This document shows, piece by piece, positions 8,112-17,608 of a stretch of 64,000 nucleotides of DNA (the first letter of the stretch is position 1; each line of letters begins with the position of its first letter). The notes under the pieces are model-generated. The model was not told the DNA's origin and did no database searches. It saw only the letters and a list, made by a program, of their open reading frames with translations. The translations under genes were made by a program, and so were the position numbers. The DNA comes from Lachnospiraceae bacterium. Its GTDB lineage: Bacteria > Bacillota > Clostridia > Lachnospirales > Lachnospiraceae. The stretch covers positions 17,016 through 81,015 of the forward strand of contig JAFXAZ010000001.1 in the NCBI GenBank assembly GCA_017521985.1, read 5' to 3'.

Positions 8112-10220
8112 TTAAACTTCAAAAATCAACTCGCCGTAGTTTGGAACAGGCCACACTTTGGCATCCACGATACGCTCCAAAGAATCAATATGCCCTCTCA
8201 ACTCATTCATTGCGGGAACAACCTGTTCTTTAAAGAAGAATGCACGCTCTTTGTGGTTTTTGATAGCCTTAGACTGTGTCCTCACATCAACCAACACATC
8301 CAAAGCCATTTTTGCCTTGGTCAGCTTATCAGAAACTTCCACAAGCAGGTTTTTCTGAACAACTGCATCCACACCTGCACTCTGTACAGCAAGCACTGTG
8401 TCAGCCAAGGCCTTTGTATAATCAATAATAGCCGGTATGTACTGCTTGGATGCCATGTCAATCATGGTTCGTGCTTCAATGTTAATCGTCTTTACGTATG
8501 TTTCGTAAAGAACTTCTGCACGTGATTCCAACTCTACCTTTGTAAAAATACCAAACTTCTCAAAAAGCTTTACGGATTTTTCTGTAAGAAGTGTTTCTAC
8601 CGCTTCTACGGTCGTCTTAATATTTGGAAGCCCTCTTCTGGCTGCTTCTTCTACCCACTTCTGAGAATAACCATCCCCATTAAAAATAATGCGCTGATGC
8701 TTTGTCATGTATTCTTTAATCAAATCATGCACTGCCATATCAAAATCTTCTGCTGCCTCCAACACATCTGCTGCTTCACAGAAAGCTTCTGCAACAATTG
8801 CATTTAGTGTAGTATTCGGACCGGCTACAGAATCAGAAGAACCTACCATACGGAACTCAAATTTATTACCGGTAAATGCAAACGGTGAAGTACGATTACG
8901 ATCTGTAGCATCTTTTTCAAATCCAGGAAGTGTAGAAACGCCAGTTTCTAATTTCTCGCCCCTTATAGAACGAGCCGCCTCACCGGTTTCCACCAACTGA
9001 TTTACCACGTCTTCCAACTGCTCACCCAGGAACATGGAAATAATTGCAGGAGGTGCCTCACCTGCTCCCAATCTGTGGTCATTGCCCACATCTGCAGCGC
9101 TCTGTCTAAGAAGGTCTGCATGGGTATCCACTGCCTTCATAATACATGCCACAATTAAAAGAAACTGAATATTTTCATGCGGTGTCTTACCCGGGTCTAA
9201 CAAATTAATACCGGTATCCGTGCAAAGGGACCAGTTGTCATGCTTACCGGAACCATTTACCCCTGCAAATGGCTTTTCATGTAAAAGGCAGGTTAAATTA
9301 TGGCGGTTTGCAACCTTTTTCATCGTCTCCATAATAAGCTGATTGTGGTCTACTGCAATATTGGCAGTTTCATAAATAGGTGCCAATTCATGCTGTGCCG
9401 GTGCTGCCTCGTTATGCTGCGTCTTGGCAGTAACACCAAGCTTCCAAAGCTCCACGTTTAGCTCCTTCATAAAAGCTCCCACACGGTCACGAATGGTTCC
9501 AAAATAATGGTCTTCCATTTCCTGACCCTTTGGTGCCGGAACACCAAACAGAGTACGACCCGCAAAAATTAAGTCTTTTCTCTTCAAATACTTATCACGA
9601 TCAATCAGGAAATACTCCTGTTCTGCACCAACAGACGGAATTACCTTTGTTGCCGTTGTATTGCCAAACAAACGAATAATACGCAAAGACTGTGCACTAA
9701 TTGCTTCCATGGAACGTAAAAGTGGTGTCTTTTTGTCCAATGCTTCTCCGGTGTAAGAACAAAATGCAGTGGGGATACAAAGTAACACGCCTGTAGAATC
9801 TTCCTTTAAAAATGCAGGGGATGTTATATCCCACGCAGTATATCCTCTCGCTTCACAGGTGGAACGAATTCCTCCATTCGGGAAAGAAGATGCATCAGAC
9901 TCGCCCTTGATTAATTCCTTGCCGGAAAACTCCAGTAAGGTTTTGCCGAATGCATCCGGTACGGTCACAAAGGCATCATGCTTCTCGGCTGTAATACCGG
10001 TCAATGGCTGGAACCAATGGGTGTAATGCGTAGCACCTTTTTCTACTGCCCAGTCCTTCATCGCCTTTGCTACCACATTTGCATCGGCCAAAGAAAGCTC
10101 GCCGCCCTGCTCCATTACTTTTTTGACATCTTTAAAAACTTCCTTCGGAAGACGTTCCTGCATGACACCAAGCGTAAATACGTTACTGGCAAAAATCTCC
10201 TCTACATTTATTTTGCTCAT
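8112..10220 (-). CDS. glnN: type III glutamine synthetase
   Basis: 702-residue glutamine synthetase of the GSIII class (ATP-dependent ligation of ammonia to glutamate, cytoplasmic homododecamer). Family signatures include [47 protein letters not shown] and [18 protein letters not shown]. The ATG at 10218-10220 is preferred because AAGGGAG lies about eight bases upstream and the protein then begins [15 protein letters not shown], as GSIII proteins do. An in-frame ATG 51 bases further upstream (10269-10271) has a poor site and lies only nine bases from the preceding stop. It follows the tRNA hydroxylation gene closely and could be a distal gene of that operon. No glutamine riboswitch was seen. 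Confidence 0.95.
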   Translation of the reverse strand: MSKINVEEIFASNVFTLGVMQERLPKEVFKDVKKVMEQGGELSLADANVVAKAMKDWAVEKGATHYTHWFQPLTGITAEKHDAFVTVPDAFGKTLLEFSGKELIKGESDASSFPNGGIRSTCEARGYTAWDITSPAFLKEDSTGVLLCIPTAFCSYTGEALDKKTPLLRSMEAISAQSLRIIRLFGNTTATKVIPSVGAEQEYFLIDRDKYLKRKDLIFAGRTLFGVPAPKGQEMEDHYFGTIRDRVGAFMKELNVELWKLGVTAKTQHNEAAPAQHELAPIYETANIAVDHNQLIMETMKKVANRHNLTCLLHEKPFAGVNGSGKHDNWSLCTDTGINLLDPGKTPHENIQFLLIVACIMKAVDTHADLLRQSAADVGNDHRLGAGEAPPAIISMFLGEQLEDVVNQLVETGEAARSIRGEKLETGVSTLPGFEKDATDRNRTSPFAFTGNKFEFRMVGSSDSVAGPNTTLNAIVAEAFCEAADVLEAAEDFDMAVHDLIKEYMTKHQRIIFNGDGYSQKWVEEAARRGLPNIKTTVEAVETLLTEKSVKLFEKFGIFTKVELESRAEVLYETYVKTINIEARTMIDMASKQYIPAIIDYTKALADTVLAVQSAGVDAVVQKNLLVEVSDKLTKAKMALDVLVDVRTQSKAIKNHKERAFFFKEQVVPAMNELRGHIDSLERIVDAKVWPVPNYGELIFEV

Positions 10221-10257
10221 TTTACTGCTCCCTTTTCTATCTAAAATCTTTTGTATA

Positions 10258-11499
10258 TCAGTTTTTTTCATTATGCACTCTCAGTAAATCATACTGCTCC
10301 GGCAACGTAGACAACTTCAAATAAATCAACTGCTTGGAGTGCGGACAGCTTTCTACCGGATTCATATCTGCGTCATACATACCATCTACCGTTACAAGTA
10401 CATTATCACCGTTTGGCTTCATGATTTCAATGGTATCGCCTACACAGAATTTGTTGCGCTGCGTGGTACGAACCAGACCATCCTCGCGCACTTCTTCTGC
10501 AATACCCAGGTAAATATATTCATTTACATAGGTGTTGTTGTCGTAAATCTGAGTCTCGTTCGTAGGCTTTCCAAAGAAAAATCCGGTGGTAAACTGGCGA
10601 TAGGTACACTTGCCGATTTCGGACTTGTACCATTCCATATTGCCACGATACGTTTCTTCGCTTTCATAGTAATCATCCAACGCCTTTCGGTAGGTACGTG
10701 CTACCGTTGCAACATAGAGCGCTGTTTTCATACGTCCTTCTATTTTCAAGCTGTCAATACCGGCCTCACAGATTGCCGGAATATGCTCAATCATACACAA
10801 ATCCTTGGAGTTAAAAATATAAGTACCACGGTCATTTTCATAAACCGGTAAATACTCTCCCGGGCGTTTTTCTTCTACTACTGCGTATTTCCAGCGGCAA
10901 GGATGTGTACACGCCCCCTGATTGGCATCTCTGCCCGTAAAATAATTGGATAACAGGCAACGGCCGGAATAAGAAATACACATTGCACCATGAATAAAGG
11001 TCTCTATTTCCAAATCTTCCGGGATACGTTCTCGGATTTCACGAATTTCCTCTAAAGAAAGCTCGCGGGCACTCACTACACGCTGTGCGCCAAGCTGATG
11101 CCAGAATAAATAAGTCTGGTAATTACAGTTATTGGCCTGGGTAGAAATGTGAATTTCAATCTCAGGACAAACTTCCTTTGCAATCATAAACATACCCGGG
11201 TCAGAAATAATCAGAGCATCCGGCTTTACTTCCTTTAACTCTGTAAAATATGCTCGTGCACCCTCTAAATCACCATTATGTGCCAAAATATTAGCAGTAA
11301 CATATACTTTTACGCCTCTTTCATGTGCAAATGCAATGCCTTGTATCATATCTTCTTTTGAAAAATTTTTGGCATTGGCACGTAGACCAAAGGCTTCGCC
11401 GCCGATATACACGGCATCTGCGCCAAAAATAACTGCTATTTTTAAAACTTCCAGGCTGCTTGCCGGAATCAGTAATTCTGCTTTTTCTCTTCTAGCCAT
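10258..11499 (-). CDS. trhP: U32-family tRNA wobble-uridine hydroxylase (TrhP/YrrO-like)
   Basis: 413-residue peptidase U32 family protein. Bacillus YrrN/YrrO and E. coli TrhP of this family make 5-hydroxyuridine at tRNA position 34 using prephenate. The conserved Cys cluster is seen in [11 protein letters not shown] and GACTHPCRW (about residues 170-205), which should bind an iron-sulfur cluster. The ATG at 11497-11499 is chosen because AGAGGAA lies just upstream; it overlaps the end of the methyltransferase gene by eight bases. Its neighbour TrmR methylates the product, so the pair forms a two-step pathway. Length fits YrrO rather than the shorter YrrN; no YrrN copy is in the window. Confidence 0.87.
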   Translation of the reverse strand: MARREKAELLIPASSLEVLKIAVIFGADAVYIGGEAFGLRANAKNFSKEDMIQGIAFAHERGVKVYVTANILAHNGDLEGARAYFTELKEVKPDALIISDPGMFMIAKEVCPEIEIHISTQANNCNYQTYLFWHQLGAQRVVSARELSLEEIREIRERIPEDLEIETFIHGAMCISYSGRCLLSNYFTGRDANQGACTHPCRWKYAVVEEKRPGEYLPVYENDRGTYIFNSKDLCMIEHIPAICEAGIDSLKIEGRMKTALYVATVARTYRKALDDYYESEETYRGNMEWYKSEIGKCTYRQFTTGFFFGKPTNETQIYDNNTYVNEYIYLGIAEEVREDGLVRTTQRNKFCVGDTIEIMKPNGDNVLVTVDGMYDADMNPVESCPHSKQLIYLKLSTLPEQYDLLRVHNEKN

Positions 11500-12148
11500 C
11501 AATTTCCTCTTTCTTAACACTAAGCGTCACCCCATCTCCCACAGGCAACACCACAGTTTCCAATGTATTATCATGTGTCAATGCAAATAGGTATTCTCTC
11601 ATGCGTGCATGGATGGTGCGGTTTCTTCTATTTACCACAAATCGGGACTCTATAATCTCCCCATCCTGCATCACGTTATCACTGATAAGAAGTCCACCCG
11701 GTGCCAAAAGACGCATCACATCCGGCATAAAATGAATGTATTGTGCCTTCGCAGCATCCATAAAAATCATGTCGTACGTGCCGGTAAGTTCCTTTAATAT
11801 ATCGGCCGCGTCACCCTCTAATAACGTAATTTTGTCCTCATGACCGCTGGCTTTAAAATTTGCCCTTGCAAGCGGAATACGCTTTTCATATTTCTCAATA
11901 GTAGTGATATGGCAATCCTTTGAACCATACTCTGCCATTAAAATGGCGGAAAAACCAATGGCTGTACCCACCTCTAATATTCTGGCAGGCTTATGTAGCT
12001 TCAAAAGAAACCGCATCAGGCTTTGCATAGCCGGCCGAATGATTGGCACATCCGTGCGAATTGCCTCTTCTTCCAATTCTGTTAAAAACGGGGTATTGCC
12101 TTTATCCAAAGACTGAATAAAGGCAACCATTCTTTCATCTATAATCAT
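11492..12148 (-). CDS. trmR: tRNA 5-hydroxyuridine O-methyltransferase (TrmR/YrrM-like)
   Basis: 218-residue class I SAM methyltransferase of the O-methyltransferase family 3 type. SAM motif I is ILEVGTAIGFSAI at about residues 58-70; DMIFMDAAKAQYIHF and LLISDNVMQDG are the metal-binding and catalytic parts. In Bacillus subtilis the syntenic YrrM (TrmR) converts 5-hydroxyuridine to 5-methoxyuridine at the tRNA wobble position. Gene order (mltG-like, trmR, trhP) equals the Bacillus yrrL-M-N-O order, which strengthens this assignment over a catechol-type methyltransferase. It is four bases from the upstream gene and overlaps the downstream one. Confidence 0.85.
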   Translation of the reverse strand: MIIDERMVAFIQSLDKGNTPFLTELEEEAIRTDVPIIRPAMQSLMRFLLKLHKPARILEVGTAIGFSAILMAEYGSKDCHITTIEKYEKRIPLARANFKASGHEDKITLLEGDAADILKELTGTYDMIFMDAAKAQYIHFMPDVMRLLAPGGLLISDNVMQDGEIIESRFVVNRRNRTIHARMREYLFALTHDNTLETVVLPVGDGVTLSVKKEEIDG

Positions 12149-12151
12149 GTC

Positions 12152-12526
12152 TTACTCCTGACTGATTTCTCCGGATAAAACGGCCATAATATCGTCATTC
12201 TCCATAGAGGTATTAAGTGTATATGTGCCGGCCCTAAAACCGGAAGAATAGTGGGATAACTTATTCTGAATCTTGAAAACCAATGCATCACGAATAACCC
12301 CCTGTGCTTCCAGCATTTCTGCAACTGCACCGGTTCCCATTCCCTCTTCAATTGTAACTACAACCTCTTGGCCCGGAGCCTGCGTTACAGGCTTTTCTGC
12401 AAAAATTCTATAACCAAAATCATAAGCAGTAAGCGCGCCCACATAGACTATCATAACAATTACAACGGCCAGTAATAATTTGGTTATTCTGAATAATGCA
12501 GAATATGCAGACTTTTGTTTTTTCAT
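12152..12526 (-). CDS. short MltG/YceG-like protein without catalytic domain
   Basis: 124 residues: one N-terminal membrane segment (about 13-35) and a small domain matching the LysM-like N-terminal part of MltG (VVVTIEEGMGTGAVAEMLEAQGVI, then FRAGTYTLNTSM). Full MltG is about 330-380 residues and cuts nascent peptidoglycan strands using a Glu in its C-terminal domain; that domain is absent here. The next gene starts four bases after the stop, so the short form is not a sequencing truncation at this site. It occupies the yrrL position of the conserved operon. A regulatory or binding role at the division wall is possible. Confidence 0.75.
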   Translation of the reverse strand: MKKQKSAYSALFRITKLLLAVVIVMIVYVGALTAYDFGYRIFAEKPVTQAPGQEVVVTIEEGMGTGAVAEMLEAQGVIRDALVFKIQNKLSHYSSGFRAGTYTLNTSMENDDIMAVLSGEISQE

Positions 12527-12556
12527 AATTACGCCTCTCTCTTGCTATTTGCCCGG

Positions 12557-12892
12557 TTAATCAAAGCACATGCCTGCTGTCAGGTGGCTTTCCACCTCCT
12601 GCAGAACACGACACAATGCCACTTCCGCATTCAAATAGCGCTCAATTTGCGGATAATCGGCAAGCTCTACACGCTTTTCCTCTAAATCCGCAAAATCCGC
12701 AAAACTAACTTGCCCCTTTAAAGAGTGATATGCCAAAAATTTTTGGGCACGAAACTCATCGGCCAGGGCTTTTAACTCCGGATATTTCCGTAAATCCTCT
12801 AAAGCACTTTGAAACTCTGTGTAAATGGAGGTACCCTTGATGGTATCCACCAGTACAGACGTTGTCTCAAGTATCAATGCAACTTCTTTCAT
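12557..12892 (-). CDS. YlbF/YmcA-family protein
   Basis: 111-residue helical protein of the YlbF/YmcA (Com_YlbF) family. In Bacillus, YlbF, YmcA and YaaT form a complex that influences RNase Y-dependent mRNA processing, sporulation and competence. Here the gene lies 15 bases after the ribonuclease J gene, which agrees with an RNA-decay role. Typical features are TSVLVDTIKGTSIYTEFQSAL and the helix ELKALADEFRAQKFLAYH. No metal-binding Cys cluster is obvious besides C-terminal Cys residues. Confidence 0.78.
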   Translation of the reverse strand: MKEVALILETTSVLVDTIKGTSIYTEFQSALEDLRKYPELKALADEFRAQKFLAYHSLKGQVSFADFADLEEKRVELADYPQIERYLNAEVALCRVLQEVESHLTAGMCFD

Positions 12893-12907
12893 ACGTATCG
12901 TTATATT

Positions 12908-14605
12908 TTACACTTCCATAATTATCGGTAAAATCATCGGGCGACGTTTCGTTTTCTTCCAAACATAGTCGCTTAAACTATCGCGAATAGCACCCTTTAA
13001 CTTGCCCCAATCGGTAATACCTCTGTCCAGGCACTGATTAACGGCCTCATCCACCAGTTCGCGAGCCTCATCCATCAAAGACTCACTTTCTCTGACATAC
13101 ACAAAGCCTCTGGAAACAATATCCGGTCCTGAAACCAGTACACCATTGTAGCTGTCTAAAGCAAGAACAACTATCATAATACCATCTTCTGCCAAATGCT
13201 GTCTGTCGCGAAGCACCACGTTTCCTACATCACCTACGCCCAGACCATCTACCAAAATACCGCCTGCCGGTACGGTTCCTGTCACCTCTGCACCTTCTTC
13301 ACAAAGCTCCAGTACCTGACCGGACTTCATAATAAAAACATGCTCCTTTGGAATGCCCAGACTCTGTGCGATTTTTTTCTGTGCCATGAGATGCTTATAC
13401 TCTCCATGCACCGGCATAACATATTGTGGCTTTACCAATGTATAAATCAATTTCAGTTCTTCCTGACATGCATGCCCGGATACATGTGCATCCTGATAAA
13501 TTACTTCTGCACCCTTCTGTAATATCTCGTTAATAACCTTTGTTACCGCCTTTTCATTGCCCGGAATCGGACTGGATGAAAAGATTACCGTATCACTCGG
13601 TGTAATAGAAATCTTTCTGTGCATGCCGCTTGCCATTCGAGACAGCGCTGCCATACTTTCTCCTTGAGAACCGGTTGTAATAATAACGGTCTGATTGTCC
13701 GGATAATCCTTTAACTGCTCCACTTCAATCAAGGTATTTTCCGGAACCTGTAAACACCCCAAATTTGCAGCTGTCTCAATAATATTGACCATGCTGCGTC
13801 CTTCTACAACTACCTTGCGTCCATAGCGATGCGCCGTGTTAATTATCTGCTGCACACGGTCCACATTAGAAGCAAAAGTAGCCACAATAATACGGGTGTT
13901 TCTGTGCTCTTCAAATAAGGTATCAAAGGTCTTGCCAACAGTACGCTCAGACTGGGTAAAGCCCGGACGTTCTGCGTTGGTAGATTCTATTAAAAGCGCA
14001 AGCACGCCTTTTTTTCCAATTTCTGCAAAGCGGATTAAATCAATGGCATCCCCGAAAACCGGTGTATAATCCACCTTAAAATCACCGGTATGAACTACCA
14101 CTCCTGCCGGAGAATAAATTGCCAATGCTGCTGCATCTACGATGCTATGATTGGTCTTTATAAATTCTATACGAAACTGGCCAAGATTGATGGATTGACC
14201 AAATTTTACAATTTTACGCTTGGTATTCTGTACCAGATTGTGTTCTTTAAGTTTATTTTCGATAATGCCCATGGTAAGTCTGGTAGCATACACCGGCACA
14301 TTCATATCTTTTAAAATATACGGCAAAGCACCTATATGATCTTCATGTCCATGAGTAATCACAAAGCCCTTTACCTTGTCATAATTGTCCTTCAGGTAAG
14401 TAACATCCGGAATAACCAAATCAATACCCAACATATCATCTGCCGGAAATGCCAGACCGCAGTCCACGACAATGATACTGTCTTCATACTCGAAGGCAGT
14501 AATGTTCATACCAATTTGTTCCAGACCTCCCAGTGGAATAATCTTCAGCTTACTTTTCTGAGATTTTCCCACGGTTCCCGAAACCATATTCTGTTCTTTC
14601 TTCAC
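12908..14605 (-). CDS. rnj: ribonuclease J
   Basis: 565-residue metallo-beta-lactamase/beta-CASP ribonuclease with endonuclease and 5'-3' exonuclease activity, central to mRNA turnover and rRNA maturation in Firmicutes. Zinc ligands are in THGHEDHIGALPY and HTGDFKVDY; the beta-CASP motifs are ESTNAERPGFTQSE, GRSMVN and VHGEYKH. I choose the GTG at 14603-14605, because an ideal GGAGG lies nine bases upstream; the in-frame ATG 45 bases upstream lacks one. It lies between DUF1292 and YlbF genes in a cell-division/RNA operon. Lachnospiraceae often have one RNase J; none other is in the window. Confidence 0.93.
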   Translation of the reverse strand: MKKEQNMVSGTVGKSQKSKLKIIPLGGLEQIGMNITAFEYEDSIIVVDCGLAFPADDMLGIDLVIPDVTYLKDNYDKVKGFVITHGHEDHIGALPYILKDMNVPVYATRLTMGIIENKLKEHNLVQNTKRKIVKFGQSINLGQFRIEFIKTNHSIVDAAALAIYSPAGVVVHTGDFKVDYTPVFGDAIDLIRFAEIGKKGVLALLIESTNAERPGFTQSERTVGKTFDTLFEEHRNTRIIVATFASNVDRVQQIINTAHRYGRKVVVEGRSMVNIIETAANLGCLQVPENTLIEVEQLKDYPDNQTVIITTGSQGESMAALSRMASGMHRKISITPSDTVIFSSSPIPGNEKAVTKVINEILQKGAEVIYQDAHVSGHACQEELKLIYTLVKPQYVMPVHGEYKHLMAQKKIAQSLGIPKEHVFIMKSGQVLELCEEGAEVTGTVPAGGILVDGLGVGDVGNVVLRDRQHLAEDGIMIVVLALDSYNGVLVSGPDIVSRGFVYVRESESLMDEARELVDEAVNQCLDRGITDWGKLKGAIRDSLSDYVWKKTKRRPMILPIIMEV

Positions 14606-14699
14606 ACGACTTTTCCTCCACTCATCTTCCAGCAACTGCAGAACAATCATTCCGGTTTTCCCGCCTCCGGCAACAACTGTATTGCAAAAAATCCTCTAC

Positions 14700-14954
14700 C
14701 TAAACTAAGTCAACGTCGTCTAAAAGATTCTCAAAAACGGTTGCCACTGCTTCCAGTTCAGAATCCTCCGTTACGATTTCATAGATAGCCTCTGCATCTG
14801 TTTCTTCCGATAAATCCTTTAAAATCAGTGCTTCTCCATCCCCGTCTTCTACGTCTGTAACTAAAATATAATTAAATCCGCCCAGTCTGGTCTGCTCTAA
14901 AACAAAAAATTCAACTTGTTCTTCTCCATCCGGACTAAATAATATTTTCTCCAC
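14700..14954 (-). CDS. DUF1292 (YrzB-like) protein
   Basis: 84-residue, very acidic DUF1292 protein. The family hallmark is a beta-rich start (FSPDGEEQVEFFVLEQTRLGGFNYILVTD) and an acidic end (EAVATVFENLLDDVDLV). Function is unknown in the family, but its position between yqgF and the yrrL region is conserved across Firmicutes, as here. It probably shares the promoter in front of ireB. Confidence 0.88.
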   Translation of the reverse strand: MEKILFSPDGEEQVEFFVLEQTRLGGFNYILVTDVEDGDGEALILKDLSEETDAEAIYEIVTEDSELEAVATVFENLLDDVDLV

Positions 14955-14986
14955 TTTTTTACTCCTAATACAGAAAAACGCAAAAA

Positions 14987-15427
14987 TTATGCGTTGTTTT
15001 CCTGACGACCTTTTTTGTAATCTAAATATCCTTGCAATATAATAGTAGCCGCAATTTTGTCTACGTATTCCTTGCGTTCCTCGCGGCGCACTCCTGCTTC
15101 CATCATAATTCTGTCTGCACTTACGGTAGTAAGACGCTCATCCCACAACGCCACAGGCAACCCTGTACGACGCTCCAGCTTTTCTTTGAACTCTAAAGAG
15201 AACTGTGCTCTGTCACCCATATCATTATTCATATGCTTTGGTAAACCTAACACAATTTCACTTACTTCATACTCTAAAATTAACGCTTCAATACGCGCAA
15301 GCGTCTGACGAAGCTTATTCTCATCCTTACGTCTGATAATTTCAATTCCCTGGGCAGTGAGCTGAAGAGCATCACTGATTGCAACTCCTACCGTCTTTGT
15401 CCCCAGGTCCAATCCCATTACTCTCAT
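14987..15427 (-). CDS. ruvX: YqgF/RuvX-type Holliday junction resolvase-like nuclease
   Basis: 146-residue RNase H-like protein (YqgF family). The opening [19 protein letters not shown] carries the first catalytic Asp; [15 protein letters not shown] and [16 protein letters not shown] provide the others. In E. coli the homologue takes part in pre-16S rRNA 5'-end processing; a Holliday-junction role has also been proposed. It is three bases downstream of ireB and 32 bases upstream of DUF1292, the usual Firmicutes order. Confidence 0.93.
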   Translation of the reverse strand: MRVMGLDLGTKTVGVAISDALQLTAQGIEIIRRKDENKLRQTLARIEALILEYEVSEIVLGLPKHMNNDMGDRAQFSLEFKEKLERRTGLPVALWDERLTTVSADRIMMEAGVRREERKEYVDKIAATIILQGYLDYKKGRQENNA

Positions 15428-15430
15428 CCA

Positions 15431-15694
15431 CTAATCCCATTTCTTATTGGCAATATAACTTGACAATAATTCTTCTACCAATTCATCACGCTCCACCTTC
15501 ATAATAAGGCTTCTTGCGCTATTGTGAGATGTAATAAATGTTGGGTCTCCGCTCATAATATATCCAACAATCTGATTCACCGGATTATAACCCTTTTCAC
15601 GTAACGCCTCATAAACAGTAGAAAGCACCATCTGTACGCCAGTCATTGGCTCCGTTTCTACTTTGATGTATTGTGTATTTCCAAAATCTCCCAT
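15431..15694 (-). CDS. ireB: IreB-family regulatory phosphoprotein (UPF0297)
   Basis: 87-residue protein matching IreB/YrzL (DUF965). In Enterococcus faecalis IreB is phosphorylated on Thr by the PASTA kinase IreK and influences cephalosporin resistance. Conserved segments here are [41 protein letters not shown] and [15 protein letters not shown]. It is the first gene of the operon, with a GGAGG site and a consensus-like promoter upstream. In Bacillus the gene follows alaS; here mtaB takes that place but is separately transcribed. Confidence 0.93.
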   Translation of the reverse strand: MGDFGNTQYIKVETEPMTGVQMVLSTVYEALREKGYNPVNQIVGYIMSGDPTFITSHNSARSLIMKVERDELVEELLSSYIANKKWD

Positions 15695-15742
15695 AAAACG
15701 TACCTCCGCGCAGTCTTATCTAACACTAAACCATTATAATTT

Positions 15743-15771
15743 ATATTAACCTAATTCACACAAAATTTCAA
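15743..15771 (-). promoter_or_regulatory. sigma-A-type promoter of the ireB operon
   Basis: On the minus strand TTGAAA (15766-15771) and TAATAT (15743-15748) are separated by 17 bases. A second TATAAT-like word follows at 15733-15738. The start of ireB is about 50 bases downstream. Confidence 0.6.
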
Positions 15772-15798
15772 TCACTAGCATTTGTTTTTTCGATTTTC

Positions 15799-17208
15799 TT
15801 ATAAAAAACTTAAATTTCCAAGCAATATTTCATCTTCCAAAAACGCTTCTATTTGCACTTCCCAGATTTGATTTGTCAGATTTTGACTTGTTTCCACAGC
15901 AACCTTCACATATTCCCTTGTATGACCAATCATGTAGGTTCTGCCTTTTATTTCTTTATTTTCCTCAAACAAAACCTTTACCGTACTGCCTACAAACTGA
16001 CTGCGGTACTCCTTACTCTTACGTGCTTCCATTTCCAAAAGTACTGCGCTGCGTCTGGTTTTTACAGCTTCTAACACCTGCTCCTTCATAGCCGCTGCAC
16101 GGGTACCTTTTCGCATGGAATACTTAAAAATGTGCATTTCATACAGAGAAATTTCTTCTAAGTAGTTTACCGTCTGTGCAAATTCCTCTTCTGTTTCTGC
16201 CGGGAAACCTACAATCACATCTGTGGTAATGGCCGGATTTCCAAATGCATCGCGCAGAGCCTGCACACTTGCCTTAAACTGTGCCGTATTATACCTGCGG
16301 TTCATACGTTTCAATGTCTCGTCGCAGCCGCTTTGAAGGGATAAATGAAAATGTGGACAAAGCTTTGAAAGTGCGGCAAGTCTTTTTGCACTTTCTGCCG
16401 TGACAATACGCGGCTCCAAAGAACCAATACGAATGCGCTCAATTCCTTCAATATCATGAATACGCTCTATCAAATCCAACAGCTTGCTTGCACCGGAATA
16501 GTCTTTTCTTTCGTTTACCTGAGGCTTGTCCACACACTGTCCCTGAGCCCAGGCTTCATCTTCAAAATCAATACCATAGGAACTTATATGAATACCTGTC
16601 AGTACAATTTCCTTGTAGCCCGCCTTTGCAAGCCCTGTAATTTCCTGCCGAATGCTGTCCAAATGACGACTGCGAACCCTTCCCCTAGCATATGGAATAA
16701 TACAATAAGAACAAAACTGATTGCAGCCGTCCTGCACTTTAATGTATGCTCTGGTATGCTCCGCGGTATGGGTAAGCTGCATTTCCTCATAATCGAAGGT
16801 AGCGTTAATATCAATGACACTGGTGTCATTCATAGTCTTACTAAAAGTACCCTCCCCATCTTTATCAGCAAGATATGCTTCTAAAATTTCAACAAGGTCC
16901 TTCTTTTTGTTATTTCCCACAGCAAGGTCAATCCCCGCATCCTGAAGCACCTGCTCCATGCCGGTCTGCACATAGCAGCCGACAGCCACTACAATTGCTT
17001 CCGGATTACGTTTTTTGGCCTGATGCAGCATCTGACGGCTCTTTCTATCAGCCATATTGGTTACAGTACAAGTATTTATAATATAAATATCAGCCGTTTC
17101 GTCAAATGGAACAATAATATAGCCTTTTTCCTCTAACTTTTGTCCAATAACATCCAGCTCATATGAATTCACTTTACATCCAAGATTGTGTAGGGCAACT
17201 TTACGCAT
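15799..17208 (-). CDS. mtaB: tRNA t6A37 methylthiotransferase
   Basis: 469-residue radical SAM methylthiotransferase of the MtaB (YqeV) type, which turns t6A37 into ms2t6A in tRNAs reading ANN codons. Domain order is UPF0004 (LGCKVNSYELD, TCTVTNMADRKSRQ, VGCYVQTG, three cluster Cys), radical SAM core with QDGCNQFCSYCIIPYARG at about 158-175, and a C-terminal TRAM-like part. MiaB would show a different N-terminus and HTGYIHLP-type linker, so MtaB is preferred. The gene is the first plus/minus divergence point with the HPr-like gene. No terminator is obvious at its end. Confidence 0.93.
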   Translation of the reverse strand: MRKVALHNLGCKVNSYELDVIGQKLEEKGYIIVPFDETADIYIINTCTVTNMADRKSRQMLHQAKKRNPEAIVVAVGCYVQTGMEQVLQDAGIDLAVGNNKKKDLVEILEAYLADKDGEGTFSKTMNDTSVIDINATFDYEEMQLTHTAEHTRAYIKVQDGCNQFCSYCIIPYARGRVRSRHLDSIRQEITGLAKAGYKEIVLTGIHISSYGIDFEDEAWAQGQCVDKPQVNERKDYSGASKLLDLIERIHDIEGIERIRIGSLEPRIVTAESAKRLAALSKLCPHFHLSLQSGCDETLKRMNRRYNTAQFKASVQALRDAFGNPAITTDVIVGFPAETEEEFAQTVNYLEEISLYEMHIFKYSMRKGTRAAAMKEQVLEAVKTRRSAVLLEMEARKSKEYRSQFVGSTVKVLFEENKEIKGRTYMIGHTREYVKVAVETSQNLTNQIWEVQIEAFLEDEILLGNLSFL

Positions 17209-17312
17209 GTTTTTCTCCTATTTTTATACATGTTTTACATTGACTTTTGTCCTTAGTTGAATTACCATATTATTAGATTTGAAACTTCAAAATAAAGGAG
17301 GATTTTTTTCCA

Positions 17313-17543
17313 ATGAAAACATTACAGATTTCTTTAAATTCAATTGACAAAGTGAAATCTTTTGTAAACGATGTTACAAAATTTGATTGTGATTTCGATT
17401 TGGTTTCCGGCAGATACGTTATCGATGCAAAGTCTATTATGGGTATCTTCAGTTTAGACTTATCCAAGCCGATTACCTTAAACGTACATGCGGAAGAAAA
17501 TGCAGAAGAAATCATGGCTGTTCTTGAAAATTACAGAGCATAA
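17313..17543 (+). CDS. HPr-like protein lacking the phosphorylatable histidine
   Basis: 76-residue protein with the HPr fold. The Ser46 region is well kept (AKSIMGIFSLDL, Ser41 here), which in Firmicutes HPr and Crh is phosphorylated by HPr kinase. The active-site loop that normally reads GLHARPA is replaced by NSIDKVKS, so there is no His15 and no phosphotransfer role. That is the arrangement of Bacillus Crh, a CcpA co-effector, although this sequence is more divergent. The start has GGAGG ten bases upstream. It is a single-gene unit with its own terminator. A role in carbon signalling is inferred. Confidence 0.8.
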   Translation: MKTLQISLNSIDKVKSFVNDVTKFDCDFDLVSGRYVIDAKSIMGIFSLDLSKPITLNVHAEENAEEIMAVLENYRA

Positions 17544-17568
17544 TATTTCAACTACATATTGAAAAAGT

Positions 17569-17605
17569 ACTTCGCAGTAGCTTGCTACTGCGAAGTTTTT
17601 ATTTT
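17569..17605. terminator. bidirectional terminator between HPr-like gene and thiI
   Basis: A 12-bp perfect stem ACTTCGCAGTAG / CTACTGCGAAGT (17569-17596) with a CTTG loop, followed by TTTTTATTTTTC on the plus strand and by ACTTTTTC on the minus strand. Confidence 0.9.
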
Positions 17606-17608
17606 TCT

